64,000 nucleotides of DNA, taken from assembly GCA_037576195.1 (NCBI GenBank), contig CM075104.1, forward strand, positions 26,304,211-26,368,210, given 5' to 3'. How positions within the stretch are numbered: position 1 is the first letter of the stretch; each line of letters opens with the position of its first letter. This document shows positions 1-10,620 of this stretch, in pieces. The notes under the pieces are model-generated. The model was not told where the DNA came from and searched no databases. It saw only the letters and a list, made by a program, of their open reading frames with translations. The position numbers and the translations under genes were made by a program. The DNA is from Phytoseiulus persimilis (Eukaryota > Arthropoda > Arachnida > Mesostigmata > Phytoseiidae).

Positions 1-1144
1 TCAAGATCAGTACCCATTGTTCTCCCGCAAACCGTATTCGCGGGAGCGTTGAAGATCGATAGGCTCCATCCGTTCATCGCATCCCCGGCGGGCTTCGATC
101 CTGCGCCTCGCGCGGCGAACCGATAGTCCAGGCCCCTCGATTCTCATTCTGGATTCACATCCGTGCGAAATGTCTTCCCGCGCCAATGATCCGAGCGGCT
201 GCTGCTGCCACGCTCTGCCACGCCGGAGAGCAGAGATTGGAACCCGCGTTCCCGCCCCGGCGCGCCCAATGAGCCTGTTTGCATTTGTTTAATCGAGACT
301 CTCGCGGAGGAGCGTTCTGAGCGATGCGCCCGACCGCGTTGAGCTGTTGTTCGCTCGCGGAACGTGGCGGTGAATCAAGCCGGAGGCATTGAATTAGTTC
401 TAAAACATTTGTTCCCGAACATAGCCTGGGATCACCGTAGTTCCCGTCCCGAGGACTCCCTCGACCGAAATTCAGACTCATCCTCGACGGCCGAGGACTC
501 TCTTAACGCGCATCCTTCAGCGTGGGAGGAGCTCGCGCGCAAAAGCTGGAAGATGAAGAAACAAGTAATGAGAATGTGATGCGTCGGCGAAAACCCGCCG
601 TCGCGGGACGAACACGACTTCGGGATGTTCCTCGTTAGCGGGAACGCTGGCCACGGCCAAGCAACTCCGGCACTCCGCGGATCCCGGTACTTTGGAGGAA
701 TGTTCCGGGATTCGGGCGAAATTTCAATGAGCAGCTCAATCTCATCATCGGACGTTGTGAAATCTGCTGACTCGACGGAACGTGCAGACGGCAGAATCGA
801 ATCGCGGCGTTCGGAGCGTTCCCCGAGTTTTCGCACTTCTGCTTTGTGCGCAGGCAGTCGAGCCCTGTGGTGTCTCTCTGGCGGGCTGCGTGCATGAATG
901 CATACATCCGCGTAGAGCTATCGAAACTTCTTCCGAAGTCCGATATCCTCTCTTCGGAAATTGTTTTTGCGCGTCGGATACAGAGCCCTCGGGGCGCCGT
1001 GTTTCAAGACAAATGTCAAACACTCTGGGCAAACTTCCAGCTTGGCAAATATTTTGAATGTGACATTAGCGAGCCCAGCTGCCGGCGGGGAACTGCGTAA
1101 AACTGATGGTCCTGTCTCCTCTCACTTCCTCATCCCGTCTCGAG

Positions 1145-1182
1145 GAAACGAACGAACGAACGGACCGACCGACCGACGAGGA
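1145..1182. repeat. Tetranucleotide array (GAAC)n then (GACC)n
   Basis: Tandem GAAC units pass without a break into tandem GACC units, differing by one base per unit. This is a compound microsatellite that probably arose by slippage after a substitution. Confidence 0.85.
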
Positions 1183-2216
1183 AACCAGCAAGAACGTCGG
1201 AAGCCACGTCCTTTAAAAAGCGCTCATTGAATCCTTTGGTCGGCGGTGCTCTCCGAACTAACAAGAACGAAGACAAACTCCACCGCCATGTACGACAGAT
1301 GCGGTGATGCCATCATCAATCCCCGGGAATGATTCATGGTTACCAGCTAGCGAGCCAATTAGTTGCGAGTCATCTAACCATGCGACCACATTCATGAGGG
1401 GACCACCGGTCACGGAGAGCAAACGAGCCCGGAGAGCGAATTTGATGCTTCGATATGAATCACCATGATTCAGTCTGCTACAGCTGGAAACGTCGGGGCT
1501 CCATCAGATTGGCATCAAGACACGCCCACGAGGGGACAACCAGTCGACTGCCAAGAGAAACCTGGCTGAGCGATCTCGACTGCCGCCGCGAAGAGCCACA
1601 CACACTCAGGGCATGCGTGATCCGAGAGGCACGCAGACGTTCACGCAGACCAGACGAAGCCGACGCTCGTTTCCACGAGGAGTCGTTGGGTCCCTCCTCC
1701 GACCGGCGTTTGTGAACTCACCCGACTCGATCCGTTGTGTGCTCAACAGTCGTTTCGAGTTCAATTCGAGCGTTAGTTCCGAGAGTCTCGGTCGGCTGAC
1801 GTCCCTGGACCTTCTGTCGACGAGAGCTCCCTGCGCCGAATTTCCCGCGCGAGCCTTCAAGTGACCGCGCAAGAAATCTCGAGGCGAGAAATTATACCTG
1901 CGCGGTCTCGAGACGCGGCGCCCGCGTCAGCGTCCGGGAACGACGGCGCACGGGTTCCAGGTGACAAAGATCTGTTTTTAGAAGAGATCGCTGTTTCGCT
2001 CGGTGACAAATGTAGCGTAACGGGGCGTCTGCCTATTCGTTTCTTGGCGAATCTTTTTGTTGTCCCGCACTCTGGAACAGTGCCTCGGAAGAGGTGGCTC
2101 GGGAGGAAGACGGAAACCAGCCCCTGCAGAAAGCACAATGCTCAACGAAGCAAACGACTCTGACCGATAGAACAAACCCATTCGAGCACACATCGTAGCC
2201 GGCCGGCTGGCTGACT

Positions 2217-2240
2217 GGCACGCACGCACGCACGCACACG
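2217..2240. repeat. (GCAC)n microsatellite
   Basis: About five tandem GCAC units follow a short GGCT/GACT-like run. It lies in non-coding sequence. Confidence 0.8.
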
Positions 2241-4151
2241 AACGTCCGACCGGAGGTCTGGCAAATACGCACTCTACAAAAATCGAGTTCGCCCGAGCCA
2301 GTGGATTCTCGACCGCGGGTTCTCTTGAGCAGAGCTGTTGCCGGTTTGGACTGGATACTCTCCTCGGCCGACATTACGCGACGTTTATCCGAACTCGAGA
2401 CACTGTATCTGATGACTCTCCTCCCGAGAAGCCAAACCTCTCATCTGGCGCCGATGCGTTCACGAATATGACGGACGAGTCGTTGACGACAGGCATCGTC
2501 GTCCAATCAAAGTCTGCGCTTGCATCCGGGGCAGCGATCGGCCTGCGAGGAGTATTTTCATCGACACGACTAGGGAACAACAACAGAACGTACGTCATCT
2601 CAGTGACAAGCTGCAATCGGAGGATGTCCACCTACTCCCGCCGGGGAACGAAGAATTCGTCGAAGTCGATACCAGCGCGCGGGGAGGACGTGATTCGAGG
2701 GAGAGAGCGCGGGAACGGAAACTCCTCCGAAGATTTTCGGGAATATCCCGACTGTCTCCGGGGTCCGCAGGGCCGAAAGCTCCCTTCCACGACTCACGCT
2801 GATGGCTAGCGGCCTTCGCGCCGACACAGGGATCGATTGGTTCTCGTCGAGCTTGATACGCTCCCTCGAAAGAGTTCGTCCAGCAACTGCGGGACGGCTT
2901 TTTCCAACTCGTCAACTCGAGCCCGACTTTGTTTTGGCCGTGACACATCATATCGATGAATGGGCATCACATCCGCTCCAACAAAATAAAGCCCCAAAAA
3001 CCTCTTTCGATCACTCCTAGATTTTAGAGAAGAATCCAATGATTGACAAAGTCACGGCGGAAACAGAGTCGAACTCGGAAATTTCCGACTTGAAAATGTG
3101 GTCACCGCATATCTCGGGCAGCAACGCAACCGGACAATCAACTTACGAGTCGTTCCAAGCGAATACTTTGCGAATCTGATGCGCTGGAGGCCTGAGTCGG
3201 CATCGAGTCTCATACCCGGCGCGAATCCAGTTCAGGGGAGGAAGGGGCGGGGGATCCGAGACCCAGAGGACAGGAGCGGAGCTCGGGATGTTAGGCGAGA
3301 GCCGATCAGTTCCTGATGGGAAGCGGACGGAAGGGGTTGGCGATGGGCGACAGTGATTTTACAACCGGTAGCCGCTCCCCGTATCCTTAACGATGCGAGC
3401 TAAACCGCGGTGAGCAAACCGAGGAAAAATGACAAACTTGGTGCTTAGTGTAATGAATGACGACGATGATGATAGCGACGGCGATGAGGAAGGATAAGTT
3501 TCGAGAGGGAATTTCGCGCTCGCTTGGCTCACAGCCCCCGATGTCGGACCCCGGCCGGCCGGCCAGCTCTTGCAACCTCTGGTTTCTCGTTGGCCGTGAT
3601 TAAACAGGCGAGTCCAGGAGTCTCCTCGTCTGTGTTCAGTTCTTTTTGCGCTCTCTGTATCTCTCATTTTATCTCGTTTATCAGAGGAGGATGTGCGTAG
3701 TCGACGGCTGTTCCTTCTTGGCAGCCTTGACATGTGAAGTAATGAGTGTGAAGATTGTTCAGCTCGCTCACAGTCTGTTAGACATACGGACGGGCGCGCG
3801 CGGACGCTCACGCTCCCGGAGTCGAGAGGACGGAAAATGACGAGGAGTCGCGGCAATGACCGGCGAAGCAGCTCGTCAAAGCAAGCAGACAGTAGGTTCA
3901 TTTTTAGGTCGGATTTAGGCTGCGGAAGCCGAGTACGAATAACTTCAACTCATTAGCTAAAAGGGGCAGTCGCCCGCCAGAGCGGCCGACTTTCGTTCCG
4001 GCGGAGAGCCATCGACAAGACGCTGTCTGGCAGAACGCGTGACAAGCCGTGGTAATTTCTCATCTTTCGAGTGATGCCTCGCTCGGACCCTCTCTGTACC
4101 GCCGCTCCTGGGGCAATGCGGTCAATCTGAACTTTTCACCCCCGTCCCAAT

Positions 4152-4162
4152 CCCCCCCCCCC
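4152..4162. repeat. Poly(C) tract, 11 C
   Basis: Uninterrupted run of 11 C on the plus strand followed by further C-rich sequence. It is one of eight poly(C)/poly(G) tracts of at least 11 bases in this window. Confidence 0.9.
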
Positions 4163-4464
4163 TCCCGCCTCGCTCGACACTTGCCTCCGAACACATAATG
4201 AAGTTGAAGCTTAAAAATGTTAAACTGAGGTAAAGTGTCCCGGTAATGACATCGCTCCATGACTGTCGACGTGACGAGACCTGATAAGCTCTCGCTGCTG
4301 TTGTTGCCCGGGCGAGTCGCTTTTGCGTACATGGACATCCTCACGGACGGGTATGAGCATATTTCATCCTAAACAACGACGGGGACATCGTTGACGACGA
4401 CTGAGATAATGGCGGGTGAGATCCTGGAGCCAACTCGACTACTCATCGGAAATTGCGTGCTTGC

Positions 4465-4472
4465 TATATAAA
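4465..4472 (+). promoter_or_regulatory. TATA-box-like TATATAAA
   Basis: TATATAAA flanked by GC-rich bases (GC on the left, GCC on the right) is a good match to a metazoan TATA box. The sequence about 30 bases downstream lacks a clear initiator. The first ATG downstream (4508) opens only a four-codon frame, and the next (4605) a short frame without known similarity. It may be a chance match. Confidence 0.2.
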
Positions 4473-6463
4473 GCCAACAACAATATGTATTATCTTACTA
4501 TTAGGTCATGTCTACCATTTAGTCACTTGTCAAAGCCGGCGTGCCTCTCTCCTGGCTGCTGTTAAGCCACTCAAACTAACGAGTAGTCGGTGTTCGCGAG
4601 TTTTTATGAGGGACGAAACGGGTAGAAGGGAGAACGCTGGGATTAATTGGCCCTCCCGTGACTTCGGCGGTGCCCGAGGAGAATATCCAAGAGATCCGAT
4701 AAGAGAGGGAGGCCGCTGACTGACGGTTTTCATGAATTCGCCGCCATTGACACAGAAGCTCAGAGAATCGGGAGCTGGATCAAAACTATTCTCTCGGCTC
4801 CACTCTAGAAAATGAGATGAAATAGGATTTACTCCAAGAACGGCAGAGTCCAGTTCGGCGGAGATGATAGAGTGAAAGGAAGTTCGGTCTCTCTGAGACC
4901 TAACCTTCTTGTCTGCTCTGAACAGCGACGTCCCGGTGGTGGTCGACGTCATCGTCGAAGCTGGTCATCCGGATCGTCGTCCGTGGATGGGCTGGAGCGT
5001 CGACTCATTTTCATGATCATTATCGTCGTTCGTCCAGCTCCTCCTGCGTGTACCCTCCGTGCGCCCGTCGCCTGGACTTGTCTCCATTTCCCGATTGGGA
5101 TCTGCACATTGCGCTGGAGCACATTGCGCCGAGGAGGGCGATCGATGTTCAGCGAGCAACCAAATTCCGGCCAGATTTATTCCCGAGCCGTTTGTTCCTC
5201 TAAATTGTTCGTCAGTTGCTGCCGCGAAACTCAAGTGCTCAACTTCGATGGAGCCGGCCCAGCGAAGCCAAATCGAATCTGGTCGGGACGTGATTCCGAC
5301 TCCCGCGGAACGAGAGTCACGCTGCGAGAAATCCCAGGTGAAGATATCCCAGGGCTCCGCGCATATTTGAGAAGTGGCTCTAGGTTCTGCCACAGAGCCG
5401 CTCTAGGGCTCGCCTCCTGGGCGAGACGAGTCGCAGCGGACGGAATCCGCCTCGAGACGTCCGGCTGCGCTGAAAGAAGTCTTCGGGAAGTCTGCTAGGC
5501 CGAAGCGGCAACGCAAGCAGCCGGAGGATCGGAAGCGTCACCGTTCGTTTCTCACCACAGTTCAGTTGATCTTTCAACATCGAGAAGTGGAGAGCGAGAT
5601 CGGAGACACGATGACGATTTCGCATTGCGTGCTTTGTGTGTCTCTTCGGCCGATCGAGCCTTTCGCAGGCTATCAGTCATCTGAGGCACATATTTTTGTA
5701 GGGTATTGGTCTTGACACAAGTCGAGCGCACATCGATTCGAGTTCCCGAGCAGCGGAAATTTTCGTTCGGGGCGTGGTAAAACAAATCGTCCGTGATAAT
5801 AAGTAGGCTGCCGACAGAAAGCCACCGACCGAAGAGCTCTCTCGAAGCGCGCATTCAACTAGAAAATCCAAAAATGCTTCCAAACGACTGGTTCCCCATT
5901 CGGAGGTCAAGAGGCCGCTCCCGTTGCCGCGAATCATCTGCCGGGGTGAAATGTGGAAGACAGCAACAAGATAATTATTATCTCGAAGCCACACCTACTT
6001 GCCATGCACGAGAAGTTTCTTTTTGTTCGAGAGGCGCGGATCCGCTACCTGTCCTACTTCCGACGCCCCTGTTCTCGTAATTACATTAGAGGTAACGCCT
6101 CCGCAGGGTTTCAGCGAGCAGGCATCCGACTGACAGGCACACAGACACTGACCGGTCGACGGACCGACTGGCAGACATCGGACGTAATCTAATGACCTTC
6201 CTGACGTCGTTGGCCAAACACTTTGTATCGAGAAGCTCACGCTCAAGGAGGAACGCTGGAGATGTGACGCCTGATGTTGGGCGATGGGGAAGAGGTCGAG
6301 GACGAGCGGGGGGATCGTTTCTGGAAATCTCCTGACGAGTATTGGTGTTCCCAACATCGGTCGCCCGTCGTCCCGGACGCAATGCCGGAGCCGCCTTCCT
6401 TTTCAGGACTCCAAAAGTAATCGAGAGGAGACGGGCGGAAAGACTCGGGAAGATGGAGAGAGA

Positions 6464-6474
6464 GGGGGGGGGGG
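6464..6474. repeat. Poly(G) tract, 11 G
   Basis: Uninterrupted 11 G following a GA-rich run. Confidence 0.9.
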
Positions 6475-7157
6475 ACTTCCCGTTGTACATGTCGACATTC
6501 ATTGGCTTATTCTTGTAGTAGCCAAATAAACGAGCTCTCTTATTTTTGCTTCAGGCCCATGGATTGATATCTTCCGGCGGTCTCTTTTCTGCCGAATGAC
6601 CCGCTCGTCCGCGCCCTCCGAGCAATGGCTGACTGCTCCATCTATTCGCTCCCCTGCCCCTCGTCTCTTTGCATCTCGTTGAGGATGAATAGGAAACCTC
6701 CGACTTCGATATCCCTGCGCAACACATCAACGATTTTTCTCCGATAGGGAGCCAGCATCTGACCATCGAATCCATTACGTTATGCACGAGCGGCTGATGG
6801 TCTAATCATTTTAATGCTTGCCTTCGCAACGACGGCGTCGGTTTGTCGTCGCCACGATCCGCCTTCCCAACAACAAGATCTCGCAACAACAATCGGATTA
6901 GGATCACACATGCGGCCCAGGCTCCCGCGTAATACTATCGCCACCGGGAGATCTCTGTGGAATCGGAACGACATGTCTCCCGACCACGGGAATGAATCCC
7001 CGGCGTCGAGGCGGCTTCAACTCTCGCCACAAGACCCGTTCGGGCTGTTGGGAATGGCAGTCGAAAAACCAGGTCTGGATGAGCAAGGCACAGATAGCAG
7101 AGAAAAATCGCCAGATGAATAGATTTAATGAACGGAATACGCGAGACAGACGAACGC

Positions 7158-7239
7158 GCAGGCAGGCAGACTGGCGGGCGGGAGGGCGGGCGGGCAGACG
7201 AACGGTCGCTCGGTCGTGTGAGCGGGCGGGCGAGCTGGC
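7158..7239. repeat. Degenerate GGCA/GGCG tetranucleotide array
   Basis: About 80 bases built from GGCA, GGCG, GACG and GGTC units with interruptions. It is an aged tetranucleotide minisatellite of the same general type as arrays at 14.8, 28.6, 33.7, 40.5, 49.5 and 56.8 kb. Confidence 0.75.
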
Positions 7240-7699
7240 GACGGAAACCATCAATCATCACTTGATCGATTCGGACCAAAAAATCAAAACCTCCTGAACT
7301 CGAAGCGCCTCCCGCGGCCCTCAAACCCATTGCTTGTTCCAACGGTTGATCGAGAGGAGGGAAAGTTCTTGTAGACGAACCATCACGATGCGTGAAACGC
7401 ATATTTTTACCTATATTCCCTCTTATGATTCAATCCGTCATGTGGTGGAAGGATCCCCCGCCCGGCTGAACACCCCGCGACAGTCGCAGCTTTCGTCCAG
7501 TAATTGAATCCTTTCTTCTATACAGCTCGCTCGTTCGTCCGTTTGCTCGTTGCGAAATTCTCCTGCGTGGGTCATCTATCTGTATTCGGTCTCGACGGGC
7601 GTTTTTTTTCATCAGTCGCACTCCCACAGACACCTCGGTTCGAATGCCCCGCACGTCGCTGTGCTTTTTCTGGCCGAGGTCAAGCCCCCCCCTCCTAAT

Positions 7700-7718
7700 C
7701 CCCCCCCCCCCCCCCCCC
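7700..7718. repeat. Poly(C) tract, 19 C
   Basis: Uninterrupted run of 19 C preceded by a second run of 8 C at 7685-7692. Such tracts are prone to slippage and to assembly error. Confidence 0.9.
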
Positions 7719-7808
7719 AAACACCGCCTGTTATATTCATCTGAGAAACACCGAGTGAGAAACATCGATGATATCCCTCCTGTGGACGTTGGTCGTCCGT
7801 CTCACCGG

Positions 7809-7842
7809 GTTCTCCTGAGCCAGCTACCTAGCTCAGGAGAAC
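7809..7842 (+). repeat. Perfect 12-bp hairpin overlapping an A-box-like motif
   Basis: Bases 7809-7820 (GTTCTCCTGAGC) are the exact reverse complement of 7831-7842, with a 10-base loop. The right arm together with the last loop bases reads TAGCTCAGGAG, which fits the tRNA A box (TRGCNNAGNNG). About 30 bases further on, GAGTTCGCTCGC (from about 7869) resembles a B box. This could be a relic of a tRNA-derived sequence in which an inverted duplication formed a hairpin, or an unrelated stem-loop. I see no transcription signal beyond the A/B-like pair. Confidence 0.5.
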
Positions 7843-7879
7843 GTGGCGTGCCCACGACCCATAGTCGGGGAGTTCGCTC

Positions 7880-10479
7880 GCTCGGTCGGCCGGAATTTAA
7901 TTCATTACCAGGGGAGCAGCGGCTCGGAACCGGTTCCAAGAGTAACGTTCCGAGGAGGAAGCTGCTGAAGATTCAGAATGCCTCTGAAGTGATGGTAGCG
8001 GAGAACATTCGGTGTCGGGCGAGCTCGTGTTCGATATTGTTCGAATGTAGATCCCGCCGTCGGCTGAAGTGGGCAACCGGTCATTCACAGGCGCGAGAGA
8101 AACGCAGCAAACACAGCCCGCAGAAGCAGGCATGGAAATTGGAAGGACTCGATTCGCTGCATAAGTAAACACACCTACACCCAGCCACCAAGCCTTTCCG
8201 GCTGGCCTGGCGAGCTTATGTACACTGAGTCTGGGACGGAACCGAGAGAAAGAAACGCAGAACGTGTCGAGAATTTGTAACCATCCATCTATCCGGTCGA
8301 AGTTGTGCAGAAGTTCAGAAGCGGGTTCCAATTCGTGTTTTTCCCTTTGTTTGAGCTGTGCCCATGGAATTCCCTCGCTCGCCGGATGTGCACAGGCCCC
8401 GTTTCGTCCCAGTTCTCACATCACCAGAATCGCTCCACTAGATTGACACGTCTTGCACGAGCTCGAATAGGCTTGGAAGTACCGTCCGCAAGTTGGGGGA
8501 TAGTTTTTCTGTGTCCTAGAGCAGGGAAGACCCGGGTTCACAGGAGCTCTGTCTTCCGAGCTTCTGCGGTATCACAACACGAGTCGGATCGGTTTGGGCG
8601 AATGATCGCGATGGGAACAAGCGAAATTGTTGTTTCGGTACTGTTCGCGGACTCCGGTCCCGGCGATTCGCTCATAAGTGAGATAGATGTCCTCCGAGTT
8701 CTGCGTTCGTCATTCCATTACCCGGATCCTTCAGAGCCTCCAGCACAAAACGAATTCCGATTGTGATCACGGCTGAATGCGTCCGCTTCCGTCGGCTCTA
8801 TGAACCCGACCAACGCGGAGTCCAGGCAGAGGAAGGACCAACGATCTTCGCCCAACGGTTAGACACAGTTTAAAATTGTATTCGTGAGGAAACCATGTCC
8901 GGGCGGAACTGGAGACGTGGGACGCGCTCAAAATGCATGCGTGCCCGACGGCGAGCGGATATCGCTCGCATGGGTTGACAGGATCGTTCACATTGACAGG
9001 ACGAAGTCCTTTTACTCAATCATGGTTTTCTTCTGTTCATGACGCTGTCATGAGAATCTCTCCGCCTCCGAGCCCGCCGCGCACGCTCGTCTATCAACTT
9101 GAGAGTCGGATCTTGATGCAGGATTTTCTAGCCGACCAACGACTTCCGGGGACGGTCGGCCGCTACTCGTGCGGAGATGTGGTGTTTCGTGTTGTGTCGG
9201 GAGATTTGTCATTCTTCCTGGCGATTCGGGAAGAAGCCTCGGTGCGACGAATTGGATTCGCTTCGATCTGGAGCAGCGCTCTCTCATGAAGGGGCGCCCT
9301 CTCCTTTTCGAGTACCTCTGGGGGCACGCCTGGAGGTCCTCCTGATCAGACGGGCGTGCCCCCCAATTCGGACAGCATGCGTGCTAGAACCCGGTGGAGA
9401 GGAGCCCGATCACGGCTGGAGTGATCCGACCCCGCTCCTAGACAGCCTTCATGAGGCACCTCGATGTTCTCCCTCCGACAGCTCAAAAGTTGGATTCGCG
9501 TCCTCCGAAACTCTCAAATGGCCTCGCTAATGCCTCCTCAAGCCAGCGTTGGGAGATAACCGGGGTGCGCGAACTTGACTCGGATACCCTGACAGGTTCA
9601 AAGTGTTGCAGCTGTCGCCCGTCAGACTGCTTGCTTGCTCGTGCCTCTGCTCGTGTTTCGGGACGATTCGTACATATTCCGAGTAGCGGCGTCCTTCCGA
9701 ATCTTCCCAAGAGCTTTGGAACTGTCATAAAACGCACACTCGCCTCGAGAAGCGGGGCGTCCTCAATCTATTTCGTTCGCTCGACGTCGTAGCGAGCATC
9801 ATTCAAATGAAAGGAAGAACACGGAGGTGCGTTCCCACTCTTCCTCTCGGTGCGAGCTCTTTGTCACTTCCGAACTCTCCGGAAATAATTGCAGACGGCC
9901 CCTCCTTGCTCGAACTTCATGGATGGATAATGATCTCGGCTTATTAGCGATCGGAGTTATTAGCGTTTTTGATAGCTGTAGCGGTATAGTTCTCGCGAAT
10001 GTTTTATACTCTTGTTGTCCTAACATCGAATATTCATTACGATTTTTCTCGCACGTGCGGATCTCCGTTCATGTTGCGTGCATTTCTTCTCCGCCGCTTT
10101 TATGAGCCAGGCCTCGGTTTTTATCAAGAGTTGAGCGCACAGGCATTTGGACTTGCTCTGTGAACATGACTCTCTGAACGCAGCGCATCATAACGATGAA
10201 TCCAACGGCTCGTTTCGGGCGAACTTTCATCCCGGTCGGTCCCGACGCAGAGAACCTCCCTCAGGAAGGAATCACATTTGTAAGCGTTCTTGGGGACATG
10301 CCGAGAGTTGACATGAAGAGCCCGACCGACGCTATCGCGATCCCAAGGGCACACAGTAATGACAAACGGAATTGCTGCGTGTCGCGCAGTCCCGCGAATC
10401 CGTGAACTTCGCGCGCGCTGGCATCACAGCATCCGGATGCATGCATTCGCATGTCAGCGCCATCCAGTACCTCAGGACG
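7880..10479. other. Gene-poor stretch, nothing recognised
   Basis: Open frames up to about 150 codons on both strands overlap one another and show no domain, signal peptide or splice framework that I trust. No repeats longer than a few units are visible. Confidence 0.4.
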
Positions 10480-10620
10480 GTCGGCTCGTTGGCCGTGTGG
10501 CATAAAGCAACGCCTTGGGTGCCACGCTGAGCTAGCAATCGCGGGTTCGATCCCCGGCCGACAACAAAAATTTCTCATAAGGTAAAAAGAGGATTTAATT
10601 TGTATCAGAATTAAATCTGA
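10480..10620 (+). mobile_element. tRNA-like SINE candidate (copy A)
   Basis: The head (10480-10562) has both internal Pol III promoter parts. An A box (TGGCCGTGTGG, about 10490-10500) is followed about 40 bases later by a B box (GGTTCGATCCC, 10544-10554). The ends GTCGGCT (10480-10486) and GGCCGAC (10556-10562) can pair over seven positions with one G-T pair, although this does not register exactly with a canonical T-arm, so a functional tRNA is unlikely. The wide A-B spacing suggests a class II (Leu/Ser-like) ancestor. After the head comes an A/T-rich body with a perfect hairpin (10592-10617). Two divergent relatives are seen at 25.85 and 38.2 kb. Alternatives are a lone tRNA pseudogene, or chance for the relatives. 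Confidence 0.45.
10592..10617. repeat. Perfect 9-bp A/T-rich hairpin
   Basis: GATTTAATT (10592-10600) and AATTAAATC (10609-10617) are exact reverse complements around an 8-base loop. It lies 30 bases after the tRNA-like head and may be part of the body of that element. Confidence 0.6.

Larger units (their letters stand above)
1..4151. other. Gene-poor stretch, no recognisable gene
   Basis: No frame here resembles a protein family I know. The longest open frame is 180 codons on the minus strand (3359-3901), Arg/Ser-rich and without domains, as expected by chance in GC-rich DNA. Visible structure is limited to short tetranucleotide arrays near 1.15 and 2.22 kb and a pure CCGG run at 3551-3564. 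On the minus strand a pyrimidine tract ending in CTGCAG near 2125 could serve as a splice acceptor, but neither following frame is recognisable. Confidence 0.5.
4480..7690. other. Gene-poor stretch with simple repeats
   Basis: I recognise no gene. A strong acceptor-like site (T-rich tract then TTCAG, ending at 6554) follows an AATAAA at about 6523, but the frames after it match nothing I know. Frames of 100-210 codons on both strands overlap each other and are dominated by Arg, Ser and Pro, typical of chance frames in this composition. Confidence 0.4.
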
